Shown here in pieces: positions 56,201 to 64,000 of a stretch of DNA of 64,000 bases. Source of the stretch: Glyphotaelius pellucidus (Eukaryota; Arthropoda; Insecta; Trichoptera; Limnephilidae); the NCBI GenBank assembly GCA_936435175.1, contig OW386537.1, positions 12,309,537 through 12,373,536 of the forward strand, read 5' to 3'. The notes beneath the pieces were generated by a model. It was not told the DNA's origin and searched no databases. It saw only the letters and a list, made by a program, of their open reading frames with translations. The position numbers were made by a program, and so were the translations under genes. Each line of letters begins with the position of its first letter. The first letter of the stretch is position 1.

Positions 56201-58366
56201 AATTAAACTATGGGTGAATATTTGCCTAAGAGCATTCTTTGTTATTCCAGCTTTAGACCGATACAGTACGGCCTGCCACGCAGCAAAAAGATCAAAATAT
56301 TCATCAGCAAGGTCCAGAAACACTTTGTGAAATCAATGAACACTGGGAATCAAATTTTATTAGAATTTATTAATCTTAAATTTAAAAAATACACAGAGTG
56401 TTATTAAAAACCTGTTGACAAATTGCTATTTAGAGTAACAGAATATCATTGTAATTATGTAACACTAGTGGTGACTTTTAAAAATCATGGAATAGTCATA
56501 CAGGCGCTATTGCATTCTAAAATCTTCTCGAAACATATTTCACTATTTTCACGCGAGCAGTAGTGCGCGGGGTCCAGAGTCGATACTTTCAGGACATTCG
56601 GCGTTAGAGCGTTGGAGGTCAAATAAACTAATTAGAGGTAAAAAGTGTATTTTTCAAAGTCTAACCTAAGTATAACACCAATGGGGATAGTCTGAGCACG
56701 TTCAAGTGCATGTCCTAGCAAATGGTCTCCTTTTTGAAAATGGTACTTAAAATAATTATCTGTTGAATTCTTCAAAAAAAAACTTCCAAGTTCTAGAGTT
56801 CATTAACCCGCAGTTATAGACAGAGTAACAACCAAAATTAGTATTAATAATAATATTTACAAATTTAAGGCGACCTGTGGCAGAGGTGTTAGTGAATGTT
56901 GTTGTCAGGAGAGCAATAAGCACTTACCTCCTATACTGGCATGCAGGTAAAATTATATCATGTTAAAATAATGAACACTTACTTTACTGTTAATAAGACA
57001 AAATGCTGATAAAGTGTTCACTCTGATTGCATAACTGTCTTTAGGAGGTATGTAGGCATAACACCGAATCAGGTCATCATGGTAACAAGCCTTCATCCCT
57101 CTCACATGATCATTGAAAGTGGACGCTTGCCGTATCATTTGGTCAAATCCCTCCTGAGTAGCAAACCTGAAGATGTCTTTGTGCATGTCAACATGAGCTA
57201 CGGAAGCATTTTTATCTTCCATCGGTTTGATCGGCTTGGACAGCTGCTTCTTTATAATATAAGGTAGGAGTTCACCCTTGACTGTGGTGAAATGCTGTTC
57301 ATCCAGTAAGAAGTCCACTACCCATTTCTTCAGAACGTACACGTGGGAATCGAGCAGCCTGCTTTGTAAACTGAGAACGGGATGTTTCTGCAATAAAACT
57401 CTCGGTAGATCGACTAATTCATCAAAATCGCTAGTACTTGCTAAGAACACCAGGCGGTTCGTTTCCTTGTCGATGCCGATGAGATCTCTTTCTGGCTTCT
57501 CCTTGATCTTGGGCCCCGGGACTTGAATATATTCCTGTGGTCCATTATCAAAAAGTAAAGAAACAGCAGAAGCATTGTGCTTTCTGAACAAGTCCAAAAC
57601 GTTGTCCAGATTAATATCGGTTATAAAATCACAAGACACAACCACCAAGTCAGTAACGATGTGATCGTGAATATGTCGGAGAGAGTCAGCCGTTCCCCAA
57701 TCTTTGTCAAATGGGATTGTCAAATATTCAATTTTTATTTTTAAGCCTGTTTTTTCAACTGCACTTTGTATTTCAGCCTTTTCTGTGTCTAAGATAACCA
57801 GCATGACATCTGAAAATATATGATGATGATATTTAGTACGCAATTAAAGATAACCTAAAAAATGCCAGAAAAAAACACCAGCATTTAATACAAATGTGTA
57901 TTTACGCAAATACGGATTAGATACATTGAAGTAGCCCATGCATAAACTGGGTTGTAAACAATAACCACTTTTAAAATATACATATTTTTGAAAATAAACC
58001 ACAGTAGAAACACACAACAGTGATTCATCAACATAATATATGATGAAATTATGGTTAAATTATTAGACACTTGGACAATTGAACATTAGAGTGAATTGAT
58101 TGGTACAATGTATCTGAAACGTAATATTACATTCATAGTAACGAACTTGATATATATTTAAAGAATTCTTATGAAAAACATTGGTGAATACCTTGAAATC
58201 CTTGGCGTTCCAGTAAATTCAATGGATACCAGACAAGTGGATACGGTCCAACGGGCAGGAGACATTTAGGGGGAGCACCTGGAATATCTGGTAACCGGGA
58301 ACCGCGCCCACCAGCCAACACTACAGCTTGGAACTCGAGCATTTTAGTACCAGCTTCAGGTTTCAT
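53108..58366 (-). CDS. EIF2B3: eIF2B subunit gamma, four-exon gene
   Basis: Join (minus strand) 58366-58192, 57809-56983, 56179-55950, 53270-53108: 1395 nt, 464 residues plus stop. eIF2B is the cytosolic guanine-nucleotide exchange factor for eIF2; gamma pairs with epsilon to form the catalytic half. Exon phases fit exactly (1, 0, 2) and all introns are GT-AG with GTATTC, GTAAGT and GTAAGT donors and CAG acceptors. Domains: nucleotidyltransferase-like fold (residues about 11-240, with LAGGRGSR, KCLLPVG, GTADSLR and VSCDFITD) and left-handed beta-helix hexapeptide repeats (about 365-450). Human gamma is 452 residues, so this is full length. The start could also be Met9 (MLEFQAVV), which matches the usual family N-terminus. 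A candidate acceptor (TTTTTAG) at 58376 suggests a 5' UTR exon farther upstream. The gene appears intact. Confidence 0.95.
53361..53840. repeat. tRNA-bearing cassette with about 98-bp inverted arms (EIF2B3 intron 3)
   Basis: Left arm 53361-53458 and right arm 53742-53840 are inverted copies ('aatgaagacaatat', 'ctcaatcgaaaatctgaa', 'cagaaaaatcag', 'gacacctctgggact'). The left arm runs into a full tRNA-like block (53444-53515); the right arm keeps only its end. The middle shares 'tttttaactgtatcatactt', 'agtcaatag.tgtcgcat' and 'gcatttagttcgggttt' with the 40-kb cassettes, the latter two in reverse orientation. This can be read as two cassettes fused head to head. Confidence 0.7.
53444..53515 (-). 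tRNA. tRNA-like gene, cloverleaf intact, anticodon GGA; probably a retroelement part
   Basis: 72 nt with all canonical parts on the minus strand: acceptor stem with six pairs (GACACC/GGTGTC, seventh G-A mismatch), D arm GCGC...GCGC, anticodon arm TTCGC-CTGGAAA-GCGAG, five-base variable loop, T arm CTGGG-TTCGAGT-CCCAG. GGA would read serine codons, but serine tRNAs have a long variable arm and this has none. The 5' half (GACACCGTGGCGCAGTGG) resembles tRNA-Trp. No encoded CCA. It lies in a repeat cassette in the sense direction of EIF2B3 intron 3. I regard it as tRNA-derived with doubtful function in translation. Confidence 0.55.
53922..54062 (-). repeat. SINE-A relic with internal deletion (intron 3)
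   Basis: Keeps 'gagtggtaactgcccggagc', 'gatcgggttatgttatgag', then jumps to 'aaaatttatttgtgcg' and the head end 'gggtcacggaggtcgtcg'; the body between is missing. Confidence 0.5.
54762..54986 (+). pseudogene. LINE C-terminal zinc-knuckle relic (intron 3)
   Basis: Reads LDCTFCGLEVGTLDHILFGC then PILNKYPIFNQAF, ending at a stop at 54984. C-x2-C...H-x4-C spacing with 'L.HILF.CP' is the knuckle found at the C-terminus of LINE polymerases. The upstream frame (54507-54767) ends in a stop just before and may hold more of it (IPQYKVLSHENKG). Antisense to EIF2B3. Confidence 0.6.
55165..55578 (+). mobile_element. SINE-A, full length (intron 3)
   Basis: Plus orientation, antisense to EIF2B3. tRNA-like head 55166-55240: A box 'tagtctagtggtaaggc', B box 'gcgggatcgaatacc'. 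Body and 3' end follow the consensus to 'gtgcggtattcatataaaaa'. It is within 400 bp of the splice donor of exon 3 (55949). Confidence 0.85.
55950..56179 (-). CDS. EIF2B3: EIF2B3 coding exon 3
   Basis: Residues 335-411 (last codon split). Starts IIKKWEDVAKSNSLP and enters the beta-helix: SVVGDQTIISDKTSIKCSIM, THCKIENKVRLTNCILMNNV. Hexapeptide turns [LIV]G-x4 and the family motif 'LTNC(I/L)LMN.VTV.EG' are visible. Acceptor TTTCAG/ATCATC, donor GG/GTAAGT. Confidence 0.93.
56983..57809 (-). CDS. EIF2B3: EIF2B3 coding exon 2
   Basis: Residues 59-334, most of the nucleotidyltransferase-like domain and the linker: TIPFDKDWGTADSLRHIHDH, VVVSCDFITDINLDNVLDLF, ERDLIGIDKETNRLVFLAS, LLDSHVYVLKKWVVDFL, KGELLPYIIKKQ, DLIRCYAYI. 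The splice junctions are CAG/ATGTC and AAA/GTAAGT. Intron 2 (56180-56982) shows no repeat that I recognise. Confidence 0.94.
58192..58366 (-). CDS. EIF2B3: EIF2B3 coding exon 1
   Basis: Residues 1-58 plus one base. Carries the nucleotidyltransferase signature LAGGRGSRLPD...KCLLPVGPYPLVWYPLN. The signature's catalytic Arg is retained, although gamma subunits are not known to transfer nucleotides. Ends CAAG/GTATTC; the following exon completes an Asp codon (FQ-D-VMLV). Intron 1 (57810-58191) is 382 bp of AT-rich DNA. Confidence 0.93.
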
Positions 58367-58378
58367 GGATATAACCTA

Positions 58379-58828
58379 AAAATGTTAACAACTAATAACG
58401 GATATTACAAGTAATTAAAACGTAGGGCAAAATGAATTAAATACCAAAACTAGTATAGAGACATGTACACGGATGTATTTCAGAACTTTATATCCACAAG
58501 AATAATTTTTAAATCAACAACATACGTAAGTTACTCGGAGGTGATGACAGGTATAATGACCTTGTTTTACGTGACAGTTGGTGCATAGATAAAGTTTTCG
58601 TTGTTGCACTAGTGTTGACCGTCACAGAATCGAAATTCTCAATTTCGAACCCTCAAATTTCCAATTCTTTTACAAAATATCAGAAAACATTTTTTTTCAA
58701 CACAAAAATATAAAATTTCTATACTCTGCTTATGTCTTAAACCAGAAAGCCCCGAAATATTTATTATTTTTGTGCGAAGTGTTCCTATATTGGCACGGTA
58801 AGAGTAAGGGCAGACAAAATATGTAATT
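58379..58828. other. Upstream region of EIF2B3
   Basis: AT-rich, no CpG cluster and no clear TATA/Inr pair for the minus strand. The true transcription start and a 5' UTR exon may lie here or farther out; I cannot place them. Confidence 0.35.
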
Positions 58829-58865
58829 ATTTTACAACCATCATATTATAAGATGGTTGTAAAAT
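58829..58865. repeat. Perfect short hairpin
   Basis: ATTTTACAACCATC and its exact inverse GATGGTTGTAAAAT flank a nine-base AT loop. Confidence 0.8.
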
Positions 58866-58924
58866 AAATAAATTTATTTATCAAACCTTTCATTTTGGGA
58901 GTTGTTCACAAAGTTCGTAAAAAA

Positions 58925-59141
58925 TGCGTTTGACAAGGTTAGCTCACCGAGGGGGTAGAGTAGTGATTGGCCGAAAATTCGTGACGTAGTTTGAAGTCCA
59001 TGTTCCTCTGGGAGATTTGAATTAACTGCAATTCAAGTGGCAGTGTTTACTTCAAGCTACGTCGCGCGTTCAAAATTTCTAAATCGACCCGAAGAATTTT
59101 TTTCGAAAAAGGCCCGCATGAGCTAATCTTGCTAAACGCGA
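58925..59141. mobile_element. MITE/foldback with nested inverted repeats
   Basis: Outer ends 'gcgtttgacaaggttagctc' (58926) and 'gagctaatcttgctaaacgc' (59121-59140) are inverted; inside, 'gacgtagtttgaagt' (58982) and 'acttcaagctacgtcgcg' (59049) are again inverted. Total about 216 bp, no frame. Confidence 0.7.
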
Positions 59142-59150
59142 TCCCTTACC

Positions 59151-59326
59151 AACTCAGAATCAAATTAACTCAACACCTCTTTGAAAAGTCATTAAAAGCT
59201 ATGAAAAGAAAAATAGCCCATAACCTAATCTAACGTAACCTATCTATAAAATTTTTGTAATATATTTTTTAACATCGCTTTTAATTACTATTCAAAGAAG
59301 GTTGTGAGACGATTTCATTCTGAGTT
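59151..59326. mobile_element. MITE family D, copy 2
   Basis: Ends AACTCAGAATCAAATTAACT and (inverted) ATTTCATTCTGAGTT. Homologous along its length to 45007-45186; both copies are followed by 'gtccggt.acc', so the terminal repeat may extend a few bases farther (TTACC...AACTCAG). Confidence 0.75.
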
Positions 59327-59419
59327 GTCCGGTAACCATTTTCTACGTACCTTGGATTGTTCCCACATATAAGCTCAATATATACAAACATTTTAAATAT
59401 TAAAAAATAATCTACGAAA

Positions 59420-59625
59420 CCGTTTGGGAAGCTTCGAAGCACTCCACGTGTGGTACTGACAGTAGCATCACATTTTTTACACTTTGTGCCCTGTTTTCTG
59501 TTATAACAATTTCGGCATTTCGTTCCTTTATTTTGTTTTACGATGATATTACGATCAATACGGTCGTATTCAATACGTGCGTCAATATTATTGACTTGAC
59601 AAATTGCCGACCCCTGGTCTAACCT
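59420..59625 (-). pseudogene. piggyBac-like transposase C-terminal fragment
   Basis: An open stretch on minus reads DARIEYDRIDRNIIVKQNK then GTKCRNCYNRKQGTKCKKCD. The CxxC-x8-CKKC arrangement in a basic context fits the start of the cysteine-rich DNA-binding tail of piggyBac transposases. The later cysteines and the catalytic domain are absent. Just beyond it, 'gccgacccctgg' at about 59607-59618 looks like a hAT end. Identification rests on the Cys pattern and is tentative. Confidence 0.35.
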
Positions 59626-59844
59626 AACTACTCAGTCCAAATATTTATTATAACCTTGTGTCGTGTAGGGTTGTGGGACAGTTATATAAGTATCGGTACC
59701 TTGGAAATCTTTTAACAGGTCTGGTATCAATGGATGTATCCTTTCGGGTCTTGAGACAATTCAAAAATACCTGAAACAACTCAATAGGACTAATTATTTT
59801 CTGCCTTGTGACAAACCATCTGCTCTCTCCTGACCCACCACCTT

Positions 59845-59995
59845 GCACCCCAGTTGGAGGGATGGATTAATACGCCTGTCACTGCTGAAACCATCCTTCA
59901 TGCCTTATCCTTCCCTGAACTTCCTCCCCTTCCTTTCCTTGAAAATACCTTCCACACAGCATGACATAGGCGGCACGCGGAGCTAATGTAAAAAA
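59845..59995 (+). repeat. Family B 3' part
   Basis: 'accccagttggagggatgg', 'tccctgaacttcctcccctt', 'aaaataccttccacacagc', 'cggagctaatgtaaaaaaag'. Weaker family-B similarity may start near 59660. Confidence 0.65.
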
Positions 59996-60757
59996 AGCTG
60001 AAACAAATTTTTGACTTCTACGTTAGATATCATTAATACCTGATATATACATATATTTATAGCATTCAAATAAGGGGCGTAAGTTCGGCTCTTCGCTCGT
60101 GGAGAAACCGAAAAAAAATTAAAACTACGTAATATGTACAAGAAAACATGTTTTTGATATTCTATAAGTCGTAATTTTTTCACATATATTGTGTTGATTT
60201 TCTTAGACAAAAATTAAAAAAAGACAGCTTTCTACTCGAAAGACCCGCAAAACAAATAAAAATCAAAATCTGTTTTAACATCCCAAGAGGGATACAACTC
60301 TAACATTACAACCCCATCTCTAGAGCATTGGTCGGCTTCTATTATAATGAAGTTAGTCCCATAAAATTGTTCTTTTTATTCGAGAGTTCTCACGTGGAGC
60401 GTTGAGACCTTTACGAAAAAGGTTAAGTATTTTTTTCTCATACGAGCCACAACGGACTGGAATAAGTATTAGTACGAGATAGGGCGCAGTTAAATGTAGA
60501 TAGGGGTATATAGGTCACAGCCTCCGCGCCGTATTTAGATGGCCACTCCGCTTCAGTGCCCCGCGATATGACGGACCCCCTAGCCCCAAGGCCGCTGGAG
60601 CGTCTCGAGAAGGGTGAAAAATAATAAATAACAGACGTCGGCACTGATTGAACGATCCCCAGCTTGTAAATAAGATAAAATTGCAGAACATAATTTTAAT
60701 ACATTTGAGTATGTAATTAATTCTTCATTAGGATATACTCGTAATTTGATTATCTAT
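59996..60757. other. Spacer
   Basis: No gene recognised; 60470-60620 is less AT-rich but has no readable frame. Confidence 0.4.
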
Positions 60758-60850
60758 ATCAGTGATGAGCAACCTGTGACACGCGGGCTATACGCGGCCC
60801 GCGAGCCCATCTCGTGTGGTCCGGGAGCCCATCTATTTGCAGAAGAATAT
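60758..60850 (+). repeat. hAT-like left end, fragment
   Basis: 'cagtgatgagcaacctgtga' followed by 'cgcgggctatacgcggcccg' parallels the ends of the hAT element at 50.63 kb ('..ggtcgg.aacct', 'gcgggccgc'). I could not find its right end. Confidence 0.35.
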
Positions 60851-61242
60851 TCAACAGTTTGTCATTTTAAAAAAAAGGGTTGGGCGGAATAGACTTAAGG
60901 CTTTTTTAAAAGTTTTGAATCACCTGCTCAAAATAATAAGCTTAGTCTTACATATTCTCAGACAAAATTCCATGGTTCGACCTTTTAAGTGTAGAAAAAA
61001 AGCACTGTGTTTGATGCATTTTAAAGGTTTCCGTTTTATAAAAATTAGAAAGTTTTTTTGACTAAATTTTGTTTTACTTTTATATGTTCTTTATTTCAGA
61101 ATGATGAAAATCGACAGCATTTATTGGTTTGGCCTTGGAGATATTTATGGATTGATTTTGGAATTTATAATTGTTTTATAAATTTTTTACCATTTTAGAA
61201 AAGACAAATTGGTTTGCGACAACACCGACTGCAAATTTAATA

Positions 61243-61320
61243 ATGTCAAGCCGTAGGTACCTTACCCCTGCAGCTCGTGAACAAATTGAAAAAAATAAAT
61301 TGGCCGTCCGGCTAAAAAGG
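61243..61320 (+). CDS. Candidate first coding exon, XPA-like N-terminus
   Basis: ATG at 61243 (context aataATGTCA) opens a basic peptide with LTPAAREQIEKNKLAVRLKR. The pattern 'LT...R..IE.N...A..L(R/K)' occurs at the N-terminus of the excision-repair protein XPA and of some SMARCAL1-type helicases. A possible but non-consensus donor (AAAAG/GTTGAT) follows. No further exon, such as the XPA zinc finger, could be read downstream in the remaining 2.7 kb, so this is only a lead. Confidence 0.25.
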
Positions 61321-61390
61321 TTGATCATAACTGATCTATATGGTTGTACAAAGGTGGATTTTTTTTGGAGGAAATTTCTTTCTTCAATTT

Positions 61391-61960
61391 TGAGGCGGGT
61401 ATGGGTACCACCGACCCGGGTACCATTTATTGGATAACCAACACCTCTGTTCGCTACGTTTAGTGACTTAGCAGGGGTGCCCGGATTCATCCATTGAGGT
61501 TTATCGGTCAGTTTCATCTAAATCTTAGCGGTGGATGTGTCTGCCCATTTACTGCGTGGCGGGCAGGATCGGTAAAGACTGGTTGAGGGAGACCGTTTGG
61601 CCTCTCCAGCAGGCTCTCGACCCATGGCCTTTCACCGCAGTGAGAGGTATAGATACTCTCTGTATCACCCTGGTGTAAGACCACCATTCAGAATTGAAAC
61701 GTTGCTTGGAATGGCATTAGCCGTGTTTAGTGACCAGATCTGAATAGCCAGGTACTTCCTCACCTTCCTCTTCCCCATCTCCTTCCCTTCCCCACTACCT
61801 CCGGCCTCACAACATACCTACCCCAATTGGGGATGCCATAGTCTCAATGGCTCCAGACGGGAGCAGATGGGACTCTTGTGCGGTATTCATATAAAAAAAA
61901 GATTCATATGTCCATCACCCCTGGACCCACTGACAACCAGCTATTGTAAAAAAAATTATC
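61391..61960 (+). repeat. Family B copy interrupted by SINE-A
   Basis: Family-B 5' half 61391-61644 ('ggcgggtatgggtaccacc', 'ccatttattggataaccaac', 'acttagcaggggtgcccgg') stops at 'cgcagtgagagg' and resumes at 61901 with 'gattcatatgtccatcaccc' and 'ctggacccactgacaacc'. The gap holds a SINE-A. Confidence 0.75.
61645..61900 (+). mobile_element. SINE-A nested in family B
   Basis: 5'-truncated copy, from 'atagatactctctgtatcac' to 'gtgcggtattcatataaaaa'. Sits exactly where intact family-B copies read 'gggatggattcat', so SINE-A was active after family B. Confidence 0.8.
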
Positions 61961-62151
61961 CCAATTTATTGTGAGTAATGTATAACTTTTTCCAAAATTT
62001 TCGTAATAAGACGATATTATTTTAGTCGAAACATTCCGATATCTGGCGAAATTTTCATTTTCTACTTTCTTATAGTTCTTCTAATTATGGTTGAGGATAA
62101 TTCTGATCGTTACCAGATAAGAGATAAGAATAACTATAAAATAATTTTGGC

Positions 62152-62893
62152 TTAAGGGGGTATTCTAGTCTTGAAAAAAAAGGTTTTTCTTTCTTCATAT
62201 TTCCAAAGTTTAAATATTCAAAAATATCTCTTTAAAAAGAATAAAAAAAAAAAAAAATTCTCTTTAAAAAGAATTTTTCGAAATTTGCATTATTTTAAAA
62301 GTTATAACCATTTTAATTTTGCGGTTAGACAGAATCTAACCAAAATCTAAATAGAACAACGTTTTAAACACATTTTTCTCAAAACCACTTTTTTCGAGAC
62401 GGTTGACACGATAACTCAAGTTCTACTAAACCAATTTACTTGAAATTTGGTGTGAGCCTTCTCTATACATTACTTTATCGCATGAACCAGAATTGTAATA
62501 AAATTTTAATTCTTACTATTCTAAAAAATTCGGAAAAGTCAAAAAAACTGGTAAAAATGTCTTTGTATTTCAGACAGCCGCCATTTTGCGAAAAAAAAAT
62601 TATAACTTCTCCGAGGTTCATGTTGTAGCAGCATTTGTTTGGATTAAAAATAAATTTGTTTTTTTTTCGGATTACTAGGAGGGTTGCAATCGTGTCAACC
62701 AGGGCGCGCCATATTTTTGAGACCCTCCACTTCAACGCCCTGTAACTTTAAAATTTTAAATTTTTTCGTTTGATTTTTTTTGCATTCTTTAATGCTTAAC
62801 AAACAGAATAATGACTACAAAAAATTATTGTTTTTTTATTGCACCTGAGAAAACATCTACAATTCATGCTTCTAGACTAGAATACCCCCTTAA
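62152..62893. mobile_element. TTAA-flanked TIR element, complete copy 2
   Basis: TTAA (62152-62155) + GGGGGTATTCTAGTCT (62156-62171) at the left; AGACTAGAATACCCCC (62874-62889) + TTAA (62890-62893) at the right. 734 bp between the TTAA sites, with perfect 16-bp TIRs. The interior has no transposase; it includes 'ccattttgcgaaaa' and 'gtgtcaaccagggcgcgcca', shared with copy 1 at the window start. Confidence 0.85.
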
Positions 62894-64000
62894 ATAAATT
62901 TTGTACGACCGTTCTCACCAATCAAAGTAAGCCACGCGAAGTGACTCAGTTAATATTTGGCTTAATACATGTTTTCAGTGTCATCACGGTGACTGGAAGT
63001 AATAACCTAAGTGTTATTATAACATTAAAATTAACTATTTTTGTAAAGAAAGATAAAATTTCCCAGTATACGAGTAATAAATTAATAACTCCTGCTACCA
63101 TGATAAGCGGAAAATGTTGCTAGCGCAATGATGGAGGATTACGCCAGCGACGCCTGGGTGTGAACGGTGTGAACCCAGCACCTTTCAAAGCACGGCCACT
63201 GAACTATTGTATAATTTAAACTCAGCTTAGCGTTGAACTGTCAAAATGCGGTACGCATCGTTTTTCAGGTCGGCGCCGATTTTCTGTACCGGTACCTACG
63301 TAGTTTTCCAACACAACACACTTGTTTGGAAAACAATTACATGAAGGAATTTTATTAAGGGTTCTCGAAACATAACTGCTTCTTTAGTGACTTTCCCGTG
63401 GCGTCCATTATAAATCACCCCTAACCCTTCCGCACTGACATTACAGGTAGGAAAAACCTCCCCCCTACGATGCGTGACGATCGTATAATATGCCTTTTAT
63501 GGCCTATGAACTCCCCTTATCACATAAAGCATTCAAATCTCAAGTAATAATTTATTATTATTATAATCATACCATATTTTATGCAATCAATAATTCTGCA
63601 AATGAAACGTGCATAAGACTGGGTAATTCAATCCTTCTCGGGTTACGAAAAACCCAATAATATTTGAAATCTCTCCAATTCAATTAAAAATGACGTATGT
63701 AATTGTAGCTTGTGCAATTTTTAGATGGCTTGGCTTAGCTCGGACTTAAAACTTACTGAGCGAACCTTTGGACCACTTGATTAAAAAACGGTTTTCTGAC
63801 TATGGGAAATTGGGTAGGTAGCACTGCATATTGTCTTGAACTTGAAGCCAATACTGCCGTGCCTCGAAAAACGCCCTTGGTTACTTTCCGATAATAGATA
63901 AGTCTACCTTTGGCCTTTTGAGTGGTATAATTTTTTTCAATGGTCAGTAGCTTACAATAAGTGCATATTAAAAAATGACAGGTAATTTTACCCAAAGCAT
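62894..64000. other. Unassigned spacer
   Basis: No gene, repeat or RNA recognised up to the window end. A less AT-rich patch at 63130-63300 has no open frame. Confidence 0.4.

Noticed and set aside
55946..56323. N-terminal extension of EIF2B3 exon 3 (LDLADEYFDLFAAWQAV...)
   Set aside because: The sequence upstream of 56179 is intron; a TTTCAG acceptor and phase agreement with exon 2 fix the exon start.
57079..57526. Plus-strand open frames opposite EIF2B3 exon 2
   Set aside because: Antisense shadows of the real coding exon.
1..64000. CRISPR arrays, bacterial operons, phage or viral genes
   Set aside because: No regularly spaced direct repeats with unique spacers, no Shine-Dalgarno-led gene clusters, and the only real gene is spliced and eukaryotic; no viral coding sequence recognised.

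Overview
The window is A+T-rich nuclear DNA with spliced, AT-AC-free GT-AG introns, tRNA-derived SINEs, many decayed non-LTR retrotransposons (LINEs), Helitron-like elements and MITEs. This is an animal genome and most likely an insect; I cannot fix the order. Almost everything outside one gene is mobile DNA or unassignable AT-rich spacer.

The one secure protein gene is the gamma subunit of translation initiation factor eIF2B (EIF2B3 / eIF2Bgamma) on the minus strand, 58366 to 53108. Four coding exons join in frame with consensus splice sites into a 464-residue protein, which fits the family length. It has an N-terminal nucleotidyltransferase-like domain and a C-terminal left-handed beta-helix region. 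An AATAAA signal lies 72 bp past the stop. Its 2.7-kb third intron is packed with repeats: a tRNA-bearing cassette, a LINE relic and a full SINE.

Region by region. 1-12 kb: copy 1 of a TTAA-flanked TIR element, several SINE-A copies, a LINE endonuclease relic, and a compound inverted structure at 10.26-11.13 kb with 16-bp perfect TIRs. 12-27 kb: three Helitron-like copies (two in tandem, one carrying a nested LINE tail), LINE relics on both strands, and the best preserved LINE (21.3-23.47 kb, reverse transcriptase, one frameshift, poly(A) tail). 27-39 kb: mostly spacer, with a CpG-rich patch at 29 kb, a foldback MITE, a full SINE-A, a Helitron, one candidate membrane-protein exon (37.07 kb) and a 29-bp-TIR MITE. 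39-46 kb: a tandem array of tRNA-like cassettes, a minisatellite, four MITEs, LINE relics, a dead C2H2 zinc finger, and a SINE split by an insertion. 46-53 kb: LINE 3' ends and a hAT-type element with an 8-bp target duplication that contains a second SINE-like family (family B). 58-64 kb: MITEs, a piggyBac-like transposase C-terminus fragment, a candidate XPA-like N-terminal exon, family B interrupted by SINE-A, and a complete copy of the TTAA/TIR element that is cut off at the left edge of the window.

The most unusual signal is a repeat unit seen three times (two in tandem at 39.9-40.8 kb, one at 53.4 kb). It has conserved flanks on both sides of a tRNA-like block, but the tRNA-like block itself differs (Ala-like in one, Trp-like body with a GGA anticodon in another). 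Family B also appears to share its 3' tail with a local LINE, as expected for a SINE/LINE partnership. All family names come from reading motifs; no database search was possible.
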